Below, one piece after another: positions 1 to 10,422 of a DNA stretch of 64,000 nt (position 1 is the first letter of the stretch; each line of letters begins with the position of its first letter). A model generated the notes under the pieces. The model worked only from the letters and a program-made list of their open reading frames with translations. It made no database searches and had not been told where the DNA came from. A program made the position numbers and the translations under genes. Source of the DNA: Sparassis latifolia (taxonomy: Eukaryota > Basidiomycota > Agaricomycetes > Polyporales > Sparassidaceae); assembly GCA_018466975.1 (NCBI GenBank), contig CM031558.1, positions 1,116,001 to 1,180,000 on the forward strand, in the 5' to 3' direction.

Positions 1-764
1 GCAGGATCTTCCAGAACATCCTTGTCAATGAAGAACAGTAAAGGCATATCCACCTCTTCGCCAGCAAGCAGTTTCTGCTCTTCGAAACAGAAGCATTCTA
101 CCTTGGAGAAGTAAGGTGCAATCTGAGATCGGGAGGACCATCAGCAACCACCATGACAGATCGCACAACACACGGCGAACGCAATAATACACACTCTGTC
201 TGGAGTTACATTGTACGTTGCTATTCCAATGATATCTTTTGTGGACTTGTTTCGTGCCTTGTAAAACGCCAGACTCGTCTCGCCGGGCAGCACGCTCACG
301 AACTGTTGCTGCGGCGTAAATCTCCATGGAAGCGCATCCGCTGTATTCGCGCTGAAGTGCACTTTTATGCGCTTCGCATGCTCTACAGGGACAAGGCGCT
401 CGGCCTCGAACTTGCCCATGCCGACCTTGGGCGTGCCAGCAAACCCGGTAGCCGCGCAGAACATACGGTAAAGCGGTACTGCAGCATACGTTGCACCAAC
501 TGCAAAGACTATCTAAGAGAAAACTCGCATCGTCAGAAAAGAGAGATTTGGAAGGCGATTTGCACTCACGACAGCCGATGTATACATGAGCAGACTTCGG
601 TTCCTCGCAGCGTATGCTGCTTGCCGAGCTTCGTAATGGCGAGCCATACTACTTCCAGCTTTCGGAGGTTCTGTGGACATGCTCCGCCATTGCTTCCTTG
701 GAATCTGCGCCCGACGGGGGACACTAAAGAATGTGAACGTCGGTGGAGCTGCAGCTCGGTGCAA
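1..764 (-). CDS. COX11: Cytochrome c oxidase assembly protein COX11/CtaG (3' end outside window)
   Basis: Copper chaperone that delivers copper to the CuB site of mitochondrial cytochrome c oxidase; it is anchored in the inner membrane. Reading from 764 leftwards, the N-terminus is a basic, Arg-rich presequence-like stretch, followed by NRSLLMYTSAV, the start of the membrane span. An intron at about 562-514 joins this to VFAVGATYAAVPLYRMFC, which is diagnostic of the family. The next exon carries the CtaG beta-sandwich (FAGT, PWRFTPQQ, PGETSLAFY, YNVTPDR). A second intron (about 191-110) leads to the copper-binding CFCFEEQ motif, then EEVDMPLLFFID. The last C-terminal residues lie beyond base 1. 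Divergent from the J-protein gene at 1114. The family assignment is secure; the exact start Met is inferred. Confidence 0.93.
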
Positions 765-1113
765 TCTTCCCTGTTGACATCTCTACGTCAATTCGCGCGT
801 CGGAACAACCAACGGTACGACTTACATTTGTCGCTGCTGTACGGAAACTAGCGGTGCATTGAGGGCGGAGGAACTGCAGGCGAAGAGAGTGCATGTGTAC
901 TACAGTAGCCGCCGCAGCGTTGCAGCAACAAGGAATTCTCGGCTTTCTCCTTCAACCGACCTCTCACCACCAGCCGGGTCACACAGCACAGACGGCCCTT
1001 CTCTCACCTTATACTCAACTCAGACCATTGTCAAGGCTCTAGACAAACCTACTTGTTTTCGTCTGTTGAGCTATCTGGGAATCTGCAACTTGACGGTCTT
1101 GACCAGCGTCCGC
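765..1113. promoter_or_regulatory. Divergent intergenic region between COX11 and the J-protein gene
   Basis: A 349-base spacer between two head-to-head genes, so it must hold both promoters. Open frames here have no recognisable protein features. I see no clear TATA box or repeat. Confidence 0.5.
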
Positions 1114-2184
1114 CATGTCCAAGCAAGCCTCTTCGTCCTCTACCACGGCGAACTCTTCGTCCACGTCCACTCCTGCACCCTCAGCTAATGATGTCGACAT
1201 CGAGAAATTGCTGAGTCGTGAGGCGAATGCATTCCAGCGCGAAATGGAGGTAGAGCGCATCCTCAAGGCCTTCAAGCTGAAGTAAGCACTCGTATCTGGC
1301 CCTCCACTCCTTTCCAGCTCACACTGTGTGGAACAGCCCCTATGAGATCCTCGACATCACCGAGGATGCTACGCCTGAGGACGTCAAGAAGAAATACCGC
1401 CAGCTCTCGCTGTGTGAGCACCCACCCCCCGGCGCAGCGCAACGCCCGTTGTTGCGTTCCGTCCTGCCGCTTGTGTTCATGTATTGATGGCCACCTCGTA
1501 CGTTGTCTGATATCCAGTTATCCATCCTGACAAGACCCCCCACGCTCGTGCGCCAGATGCATTCGATCTCCTCAAGAAGGTCCGTCCGGTCCCTCCTACC
1601 CCCTCCCGAATCCTCGAGCCACGGCTCCTAACCCTGCTGAGTATCATTCACTGACAATTATCCTGCCTTAGGCTGAGTCCGAGCTTTCTGACAAGACCAA
1701 GCGCGAGGAACTCGATGCTATCATCATCCAAGCACGGGCGACGTTACTGAAGTCCCTTTCCCTCCCCACCGGCATCCCAAACAGTGACCCGCGTCTCAAG
1801 GGTCTGACACCGCCATGGCGCCAGCAGTTACTTTTAAAAGCCAAGGAACTCCTCATAGATGAGGAAGTGCGTAGGAGAAAGTTAGTTCCAACCGCATGTG
1901 TCGCGGGTCTCACCGTACTGATATTCGGCACTGGATAGGGCGGTCAAGATGAATCTTGCCAACGAAGGCCTTGAGGCGCGCAAGAAAGAGGAAGAGGTCT
2001 CCGCCAAGAAGCGCAAGGCGGAGGAAGACGCGCATTGGGAAGGTACGCATCATCTATTGCTCGATCGTCATGCTTTGAGTAATGTTATGTTGCAGAAAAC
2101 AGAGATCATCGTGTAGATAGCTGGCGGTCCTTCGCTAGCACGAGCAAGAAGAAGAAGAAGACCAAGGTCGCCGTGCTCGGCTGA
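1114..2184 (+). CDS. DnaJ homolog subfamily C member 8-like (Spf31-like) J protein
   Basis: Small nuclear J-domain protein related to human DNAJC8 and fission yeast Spf31, which associate with the spliceosome. The start at 1114 opens MSKQASSSST, a Ser/Thr-rich leader. The first exon ends at 1281 (FKL then aa) and joins the exon at 1337 to give NPYEILDI. The J domain continues as EDVKKKYRQLSL, and after a second intron IHPDK supplies the HPD tripeptide. Two further introns lead to the family-typical segment TPPWRQQLLLKAKELL and a charged helical tail (ARKKEEEVSAKKRKAEED). The last exon ends WRSFASTSKKKKKTKVAVLG, stop at 2182-2184. The C-terminal basic cluster is a probable nuclear localisation signal. 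The length and domain order match DNAJC8. Confidence 0.9.
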
Positions 2185-2445
2185 ATGGCCCCTCCCACTT
2201 ATCGTCGCTCTGCGTATTTTATGGCCTGCAGAGCTCACCCGCCACCATTTCTCGCACATGGTGCCTCCTGCAGGTTGTATAGGACGTTCTTTCATTTCGC
2301 ATTTCGCATGCTTTGTATTGTTGGTAACATGAAAATAGAACAACTTTATATCTGAACATTAGTGGCATCAGGTTCCTCACTCCCGTCTAGATCTGCCGGG
2401 TATAACAAGCCTGGCACTCTTCGTACAATCCTCGCTGAGACACAT

Positions 2446-4395
2446 TCAATCCGACAACTCGATGACATCGCCTCTGGTCACCGCCATCCTGGCTGTCCGC
2501 CTGCGCACATGACGGGTAGGCACAGGCACGTTCTCCTTATCGTCTTCATCCGAATCGATGGTGACGATATCCAGGTTGACTCGGTCCACAGCAGTTCTCT
2601 CCGTTTCGCCCGCGTCTGCACCTCCACCACGATTACTCCCACTCGAATTCGAACCAGTCCCTACACCACTCAAGCCACTTTCGACTGCACTTGAGCTTCC
2701 TGACGGTCCGGAGCCCGACCCCGAGGCAGAAATGGAGGACGGCCCCGTAGAGGCTGCACCGATCGCTCGTGCCGTAGCAGTCCTCGCAGCCGTTGTGCTC
2801 GTTGTCTGTGTCGCCATCGCCTCCCGCTCGACACGGTCCAGCTGCTCAAAAAGCGCTGGGTCCGCATACATCTCGTCGAACAAGTCGTCCGAACTCGCAG
2901 TGCGGGGGCTCGGTGGCTGGTGAGATGGGCCCAGGCCCGCGACAGCAGTGGCGCTCGGCGCGGGCTCTTCGTCGTCGCTGTCTGGGACGACGACCGGTGG
3001 CTGGCGGTGCGGAGAGAAGAGCCGCTCCCGCGCGAGGATTTCTGCGTTCCTGCCCTTGCTGCTGGAGCTGCCCGCGCCTGAGCCAGACGCGGATGTGAAG
3101 TAGTGCGACTGCGTCTCGTGGCGGTTACGCGGGGGCGGCGCGGGTGATGGACTGCGCCCTGCACGGCTGGGGACCTTGCGTCGGCGTGGCTGCCCCTCGT
3201 CATCGTCGTAGGATGGACGCGAAGGGCCCGCGATGGGTGATGGTGGCTCGGAAAGTTCGCGGAAGGGGGATCGGATACCTGCTGCTGCTATCCCTGGGAC
3301 GCGTGCTGGGGTAGGTGCTTGTGGTGCTACCGGATTGACTTGAGCTGGGGCAGCAGGAGGAGCCACAGGTGGTGCACGATTGACCTGTGCAGGGGCTGCA
3401 GATGGAGCTGCAGGTGGCGGTTCTGGTTGGTCTTCGTCTTCGATGTCTGGTTGGCTATCGATACCAGTGTGTACTAGTGAGGATGAACGAAGAAGTTACA
3501 GCGAGCAAGTACAACGCACCCGAGTCGTAAACGCAGGGATCGCGCGAAGTCGTGATCCTGCATCGCGTTCCGTTCTTCGTTTTGACCGCCCTTCATGACG
3601 ACGCACTTGGGCTCGAGGTATGCAAGGCCTCGGCGGACGCGAACATCCTTAATGAGCATCTACGAGGGGACAATAAGCGCGGTAAAAGAGCGCGGATAGG
3701 ATCCAAAGAACAAAGGAAAGAACAAAGGTAGTGATTGATAGCCTTGGCGGTGGTCTCGTGAATCGGGGATGATTACCCATAGATATTTCCCAATGGAGTA
3801 GAGAGACAAAACTGTTACGCACCTTGTATCCGAGGGGGGTTTCGCCCAACTCGAGTTCGGGTAAGCGCCGGTATTCGAAAGCTTGCAGAACGGTTGAGCC
3901 ATCGCTCAGCTGGAACCGTAACATCGAGCGAGGATATTTTGGAATGGGTCCCTCATCGTCGTCACCGTCACCTGCTAGGCCTGCCAAGTCTGCGCGATCT
4001 ATCCTTGCCTGCCTGACATTCTGCAACGTGAAGGCGCTCTGGCCGACGTCAGTGATAGATATAATTTCAACCAGGACGGCAGGTCCAGTAATCATAGTCT
4101 TGTCGATGGGCGGGATGTTCGTCGGAAGTCCCGTCCCTGCAACCATGGAATCTGAAAGATTGGACTGAAGGAGCTGGGATTCGACGTGCTGGATGATTTC
4201 GTCGAGTTGAGTGGCCGGGTTGAGGTGAAATTCACCTTCGATCCATTCATAGCATCCATCAAGCCATTCCTACGGAGAGAGAGTAAGGTGGTTTCAGGAA
4301 TGAGCTGAGGCTATGAATTGTCTACGTACAGGGTCTATTTGAGGTCTAGGATAGTTACGCCTGAGCCACTGGACGAGCTGATTTGGAGGGGCCAT
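2446..4395 (-). CDS. RMI1: RecQ-mediated genome instability protein 1 (RMI1)-like OB-fold protein
   Basis: Subunit of the RecQ helicase-Top3-Rmi1 complex that dissolves double Holliday junctions. The N-terminus from 4395 reads MAPPNQLVQWLRRNYPRP then QIDP, the conserved three-helix RMI1 start. Next come LPTNIPPIDKTMITGPAVL and SMLRFQLSDGSTVLQAFEYR, the OB-fold core, then MLIKDVRVRRGLAYLEP, which closes the fold. At least three introns interrupt it (donors near 4330, 3830, 3520). The C-terminal half (about 300 residues, from about 3440) is disordered, rich in Pro, Ser and Ala. It contains an AAPAQVN repeat and three acidic hydrophobic motifs resembling SUMO-interacting motifs (VVVPDSDDE, IVTIDSDEDD, DVIELSD at the very end). 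Divergent from the acyltransferase at about 4600. Confidence 0.88.
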
Positions 4396-4601
4396 CAGGA
4401 ACCCAAGACGTCTTTGACCTTGATATAATCGATAAAAACGATGCAGTTGATTAAAGAATCAAGTAGGCTGAAGAAGATATGGGACAGTAAAGGGAAGTTG
4501 CACACCTGGAATTGAGAACGCGCCTGTGGCTGAGTATTGAAACGCGACTCACGTGCTCCCAGTTCCGAGTCTTTTCTCAGTGATCATGTCTACGTACTTA
4601 G

Positions 4602-7146
4602 CGATGCGATGCGTCCACGGATATTGACCCGACGCCTCTCGATGGCTACGTCGTCTGGTACCCGCACGGCTCGACCCAGGTCAGTACAGGTTCAAAACCT
4701 ACGCTTCCTCGTCTACCCGTCCCCGATCTTCACCAGACTCTCGAGAAATATGTCAGGTCTCTAGAGCCTTTTCTTCTGGAGGATGCGTCCAGTGGAGGGT
4801 CTTCCTATGATTCTGCTCACAGTCTCCGTTTGAAATGGGCGGAAGACTTTGAAAGCAGCCTCGGTAAAATATGCCAAGAGCGCCTACTTCGTCAGTCTCG
4901 TCTCTGTTGTTGATCTCTAAGATGGAAGCTGAGTTGTGAATTCAACCATATTAATGGATAAGTTCTTGACAGGGTGTCGCCACATAACTGGCTTGATGAT
5001 AATTTCTGGTTGAGAAAGGCATATCACGAATGGCGGGCTCCGCTGCTCGTCAATTCAAATTGGTGGCTGGCCTTCCACAACGATCCTACGATACCAGAGG
5101 ATGTTATTCTTGGGCTGTGTGATGCTACGAAGACAGGAACTACCCATTGGCAAGTTAGAAGAGCTGCTTGGTTAGTCTATCGAGTACTCGACTTCAAAAT
5201 CCGCTTAGAACGGTAAGTTCAATGCATTCTCCCTCATGCTCTATTCATACGTCTTCATTCCACATCAGACAAGAGCTACACCCTAATACCACGCGAGCAG
5301 GTACACAGTCGCGCCTTCAGTTTACTTCCTTCCTTCTGGTGTGCTCATTGTACCCCCAGGAATTTGGCTTCAAGAAACTACAGCGAAAATCTGGAATAGA
5401 TGTCGTCTACCGCAACCGCAGTGCGACACATTTACGTCACTCCCAAAGACATCCATCCCCGAGGCACGTACACTGCTGGTGGCGTTGCATGACTGGTTCT
5501 ATGTCTTAGAAGTCCTAGACGAGAGCTTTCAACCGATCAGGCCAGGCGAAATCGAGAGTAAGCTAAGAGCCATAGTTGCAGATGTCGAGGACAGACTAGC
5601 TCGTGGGGAGCGAGCGGTACCAGTGGGCGTGCTCAGCGCAGATGATAGAGACATCTGGGCCGAGGTAATTCGCTCACATCCTGTAACTTGCCTAATATTA
5701 CTGACGCATACCTGTGCAGAATCTCTGTCATCTCCTGGCTTTATCTCCGATAAATCACGACGTATTCCGTGCAATCAGCCAATCGATCTTTGCCCTGAGC
5801 TTGGACCCCTACACCTATGTGCTCCCTTCCTCCCCCAACCGGCCAAATTTGCTTCCCGCAACGTGCACCGCATCTGAAGTCACAGCGCACCTGCACAATG
5901 TGCGCTCTGCACACACTGAGCACCCTGCGCACAACCGCTGGTTTGACAAACCCTTCACGCTCATTGTCGAGTCGAACACGCGCGCGGGTGCGATGGGCGA
6001 GCACTCGCCGTGCGACGCGCTTGTGCCGAGCATCGTCGCGGAATACGCTGTCGTGCAGGCTCTCGATGAGCGTGCGTTCGCCTCCGAGGACGCCAACGCG
6101 ACAGCGAACGGCTGGGAGCGGTTAGATTGGGTTGTCGATGAGCGCATTCAGCGGGAATGCGTGGCTGCGGAAGAGAGAGCCCGGGAGATCGTCGATGATT
6201 CGGACGATGGGTTCCTGTGGTACGGCCGATATGGCGCGGATTGGATCAAGAATGTCGGTGTGTTCAGTCTCTCCATTCCGTTGTCGGTCCTCCCGCTGAA
6301 GCATCTCTTTGCTACCGTCCCTTCCTTATCGCACCCGTTCATTCTGCCCCTCAACGACCATGCGACCTCACAGCTCGGCTAGCACCTGATGCCTATGTTC
6401 AGATGGCGCTCCAACTCGCATGGTACAGGTCCCGCGGAAGCTTCACAGCGACGTACGAAACCGCATTAACACGTCTCTTTCAAAACGGGCGCACAGAGAC
6501 GATTCGGACGCTCACCACCGACAGCCGTGCATTCGTCCTGACGATGGTCGACCCGGAAGCCTCGGTACGCCTCTTGTGCTCGTCCACCCCGTCAATGCGC
6601 TAATCGTATCGGGTGCAAATAGACCGATACCCGCCACAGGCTGCTCAGTCGCGCTGTGCAGACGCATACGAATCTGACTCGCTTGGCGGCTACTGGGCGC
6701 GGAATCGATCGACATCTACTCGGGCTGCAGCAGATGCTCCTCGATGGGGAGAGCCATGCACTCCTCGAGGATGACCTGTTCGTGCGCAGTCAGACATGGA
6801 AGCTGAGTACGAGCGGGCTGAGTACTGGACACCAGTTTCGTGGGACTGGGTATGTCTCGCATGTGTTGTCCAGTTGGCTCTGTGATAATCTTATTCTCTT
6901 ATCAAGCTTTGGTGCACCATACAATGATGGCTATGGGATCAACTGTAAGCTTGGACCTTGTGATTCTGACTTAAGGGATGACTGGGTATTTTCCTAGACT
7001 TGGCAGGGACTGATATTATCAAGTTTGGGATTGAGTCCAAGCACTCATGTCCACTCACCTCAACAGAGCACTTCAAGAATGTGATTTCAGGGTCTCTGGA
7101 TGAGATGCAGGCTGTTTGCATGGCACATCTCTGTGCACATCTATAG
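4602..7146 (+). CDS. Carnitine O-acyltransferase (choline/carnitine acyltransferase family), start uncertain
   Basis: Transfers acyl groups between CoA and carnitine, shuttling acetyl units between peroxisome or cytosol and mitochondrion. Visible blocks in order: LPRLPVPDLHQTLEKYV near the N-terminus; NWLDDNFWLRKAY and NSNWWLAFHND; RAAWLVYRVLDFK; WFDKPFTLIVE followed by GAMGEHSPCDALVP, which holds the catalytic His; and LAPDAYVQMALQLAWYR with SFTATYETALTR, the carnitine-binding block. The C-terminal exons read LLGLQQMLLDGESHALLEDD, FGAPYNDGYGI and a tail ending MAHLCAHL at 7146. The sequence resembles the fungal YAT group rather than animal CPT1. No in-frame ATG follows the in-frame stop at 4599-4601, so a short upstream first exon or an unrecognised intron is needed; the given start is only the edge of the open frame. 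Convergent with the helicase gene, 114 bases apart. Confidence 0.88.
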
Positions 7147-7260
7147 TTAGCAACTCTCAATTTTGCAACTCAGGTCAATATAATCCATACATTGTATGCT
7201 GATGGCAGTTTGCTGTCATGTATCCTAGATCCAACTATGAAACTATTTACATGTTAATGA

Positions 7261-9980
7261 TCAAATCTGGTAGTTATCCTCTTCCAAGTGTCGCATGCCA
7301 ATCCATGCATGATCTCCAAACTGTGAAGCCATTCTTCCAACCAAAGAGTTTAGAGCAATTCCAAACACAAAGTTCCAGCTGGAGCAGACAAACATGCCTC
7401 TCTTGCAGCGACTCAGCATGACATTTGTGCGTCTGACATCTGTCAAGAAGCCTAACTGTGCAGATCGGACAAGAGAGATAATAATGTAGTCCTCCTCATT
7501 GCCTGAAATAAGTTGATCAGAATGATGAAACCACTATGACAGAGATTGACAATTGTACCTTGGAAGGAATCAACATTGAAGCACTTATCCTCCCATGGCA
7601 TACCAGCCTTCTTCATATCATCCTCCAGAGCACTTCGCTGAGCATCATATGGAGTAATAATACGATAGTTCTTATTCTCAGTTTGAAGTCTTGATGCAAT
7701 TTTCAGTACTGCTTGACGTTCCAGATTATTCTCAAGATAAGATATGAGTGTCAAATCATTATATAAAGAAAGAGAGAATAACTTACAAGCCAGCTAGTAC
7801 CCATGGGCCTTTCACGGCCACCATCAACATCAATGAAGTAGCAAGCAGTGAGCTTATCAGAGATTGGGACTGGATGAAGTGGATTTGATTGCAGTTGTCC
7901 ATCATACACTGCATCAGAGATAAATTCCCCAATTTGTGGGGGCATTCGATCTAGGATGAAGTTAACTAAGATTGTCTGGAGATATACAATTGAACATACA
8001 TTGGGTATCCAGAAAGAGAGCTAAAGAACGTAGGTGAGGAACTTCAAATACACTTTTGCGTTCTTCATTTTCATCTTGCCCATAGGGAGGCACTGTAAAA
8101 AATGGAGTCAAAGAATGATCTAAATATACAGGAAAACACTTACATTGTTTATCATCACCAATGAAGCATAGTTTTCTAATGGTGGGAAAATTTGACAAGG
8201 GAGGAATATAGTCAGACACAGTGATTTGACTGGCTTCATCAATAACAAGAGTTGTCATTGGTACAATGGATAAGAACTTCTTCACACGAGGGTTAGATAA
8301 CATGGCCAAGGTGCAAAGGACAACAGAACAGCCTTGGAGATGCTTTTGAGCACTCTTGAACTCTGTAGACCGAATAACATTGCGAGAGATCTTGTGATAT
8401 AGATGGTCATGCCTGATATTAAACAATGGTCAATACAGTAGAAATGCAGGTGAGATATGAACATACCATCCTAATTCAAAATCAGCAGATACAAGGAGTT
8501 TCCAGTCCATGAATCCAACATCAGCAAGTTTCTCTGCTATATTCTTGACTGCAACATTAGACTGAGCAGCAAGCCAGATGCCACCCACACCAGCAGTCAC
8601 TGAAGAGCAGACAAAAGCAGCTATTACAGTGGTCTTCCCTGTACCAGGTGGTCCCTGGATCACAGTGATGTAATGATCATTTGCCATTGTGAGCATGTGC
8701 TCCACAGCTTCCTGCTGAGATGGATTAAGAGGCCGAATGAATGAGATAGAGGGGATTGTTGGAGATGAAATAAAGGTCTCAGGCCAAGTAAAGCTATCTG
8801 AAGGCAAGAACATATAGTTCAGGAAGGGATTCTTGAAAAGATCATCTTCTCCTTGAAGAACATGAAGAATTGCAGCAGCCTTCTGCCTACCAGCATAGGT
8901 AGGCCGATTACCATCAATGGTGATCATAGAAGTGATGCTCTTTCCATCCAGAAGGGCAGCAGTCTTGATGTCTGCTGTGCGACCCATGACATCATGTACC
9001 TTGCCAGGAATGATATATTCAGCCCCATTCTTGTCCTTAACTGTCGCACGAATGTCCTATACCATGACATCAGAAAGCAGGTAGATCTAATACTTATCCT
9101 GACTTACGTTGGACTTTCGAAATCTGGTCTGGAAGCGAGTTGCATTAACACTTGAAGTGTCCTGGCGAACTCGATTGGTAGTGAATTCATGATTGACCAT
9201 TGCATCTTCTCTCGTAGTGATCTCCTGGTCACCACGTGCCAACTGCGAGATGAGCTCAAGCAACTTGATCATCAATCACAGCTTATTAGTAACAGGCATA
9301 AAATAAGAATGCAATGCACTCACAACATCATTCATGTCCTTTGTGTTTACTCTCTTCACCTCTCGGAATTTTTCCTCCATATCGCTGATGCCAGATACAT
9401 AATGTGCAACCCATGCTCGCAATACAAGCGGAGTGGTCCGTCTCTGGTCCCAGACTAGATCATTGAACAACCTAGTGACATTCTCTTTGATAACAGTAAC
9501 TTTGTCGCCAACTGCAAACTGGATTGCCGCGAGTGGGGAATCGTCTCCTGTTCCAGCGCAAGCACTCCCGATATTAACGGCATTAACCAAACGAAGACGA
9601 TGGTCGTAGTACATCGCAGCAGCGAGAGGAGCAAGGTCGAACGTGTAGACTGTGCAGTCAGGATTGCAGAGTACTGCGGCCTGCAAGAGCTCGCGTCCGG
9701 CCTTATTGGTCTCCGCCCTGCGCTTCGCGTGAAACTGGACGACCAAGATCTTCCGCGCAGTTCCAATCGCCAAAGCCGTCAGATTTCCAGACGTCGTATA
9801 CGCCGGCGCGAGTCCGACGCGACGATTGGAGGGGTCAGATGTGGTAGTGGCTCCACCGGCAAACAAGCTCTCAATGAGCTCAGCCGTCAGGGCGGATTCA
9901 AGCAGTATTTGAACGTTGATCGAAGGATGGTGCTCATCGAGAACATGTTGATCTATGATTCGGGTTTGAGGGGCAGCCAT
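7261..9980 (-). CDS. SF1 (UPF1/DNA2-like) helicase with an unclassified N-terminal domain
   Basis: ATP-dependent nucleic-acid helicase. The C-terminal two thirds show the superfamily 1B motif set: LNPSQQEAVEHML (Q motif), QGPPGTGKTTVIAAF (Walker A), TTLVIDEASQ (motif II), IGDDKQ (motif III), YRIITPYDAQR (IV), NVDSFQG (V) and RRTNVMLSRCKRG (VI). About 280 N-terminal residues, starting MAAPQTRIIDQHVL at 9980, carry TALAIGTARKILVVQFHAK and CTVYTFDLAPLAAAMYY. This faintly resembles a DEDD/RNase H-like fold, but catalytic residues are not clear. A middle linker (DQEITTREDAMVNHEF) precedes the helicase core. Several introns are present (acceptors or donors near 9270, 9110, 8430, 8095, 7790, 7450). 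The upstream in-frame codon at 10061 is GTG, so I chose the ATG at 9980. The helicase core is visibly poorer in GC than its N-terminal exon and neighbours. Confidence 0.82.
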
Positions 9981-10422
9981 ATTGCTGGTGTGGTCGCTGT
10001 ACACAGTGGGCAGTGAGTGTTCAGACGTGAAGGGCTCTGTGGTTGAAGGAAGCCGTGCCACTCATTTGCCTCGAGGACATCGCATGGCGCGTACAAATCT
10101 GTACAAAGAAGGAGTTGCATTGGATTTTCGTGAACAATGAGTCGATGACGAAACAATCCTCAGGCCTCCGGGCCGCTTTGAAGCACACATCGATGTATTA
10201 ACTTGAAGTGCAGGACAATCGATCGTGCAATATTTATATCTGTGCGCTGCATGGCTACACCTTTAAGCTTCAATCCGCACCGTGCACAAACCGTCCACGA
10301 TGACTGAATTAGATATGACACTGTGGTTGTTCGTGCCAGTGAGGAATTGGCCATATGGTCACACATTTAGCTCTAGCGTTGAATGGTAAGTACGTCCATG
10401 TACCGATAGGACACTGTTCTGT
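9981..10422. other. Spacer between helicase and the Ser/Pro-rich protein gene
   Basis: 442 bases upstream of the helicase start and downstream of the next minus-strand gene. It should hold the helicase promoter. Short open frames here look non-coding. No repeat or RNA gene was seen. Confidence 0.5.

Noticed and set aside
153..851. Plus-strand open frame of 232 codons over the COX11 gene
   Set aside because: It lies antisense to COX11 exons whose conserved residues are unmistakable, and its product shows no domain.
2670..3203. Second minus-strand frame inside the RMI1 tail
   Set aside because: Alternative phase of a GC-rich disordered region; the frame ending DVIELSD joins correctly to the OB-fold exons.
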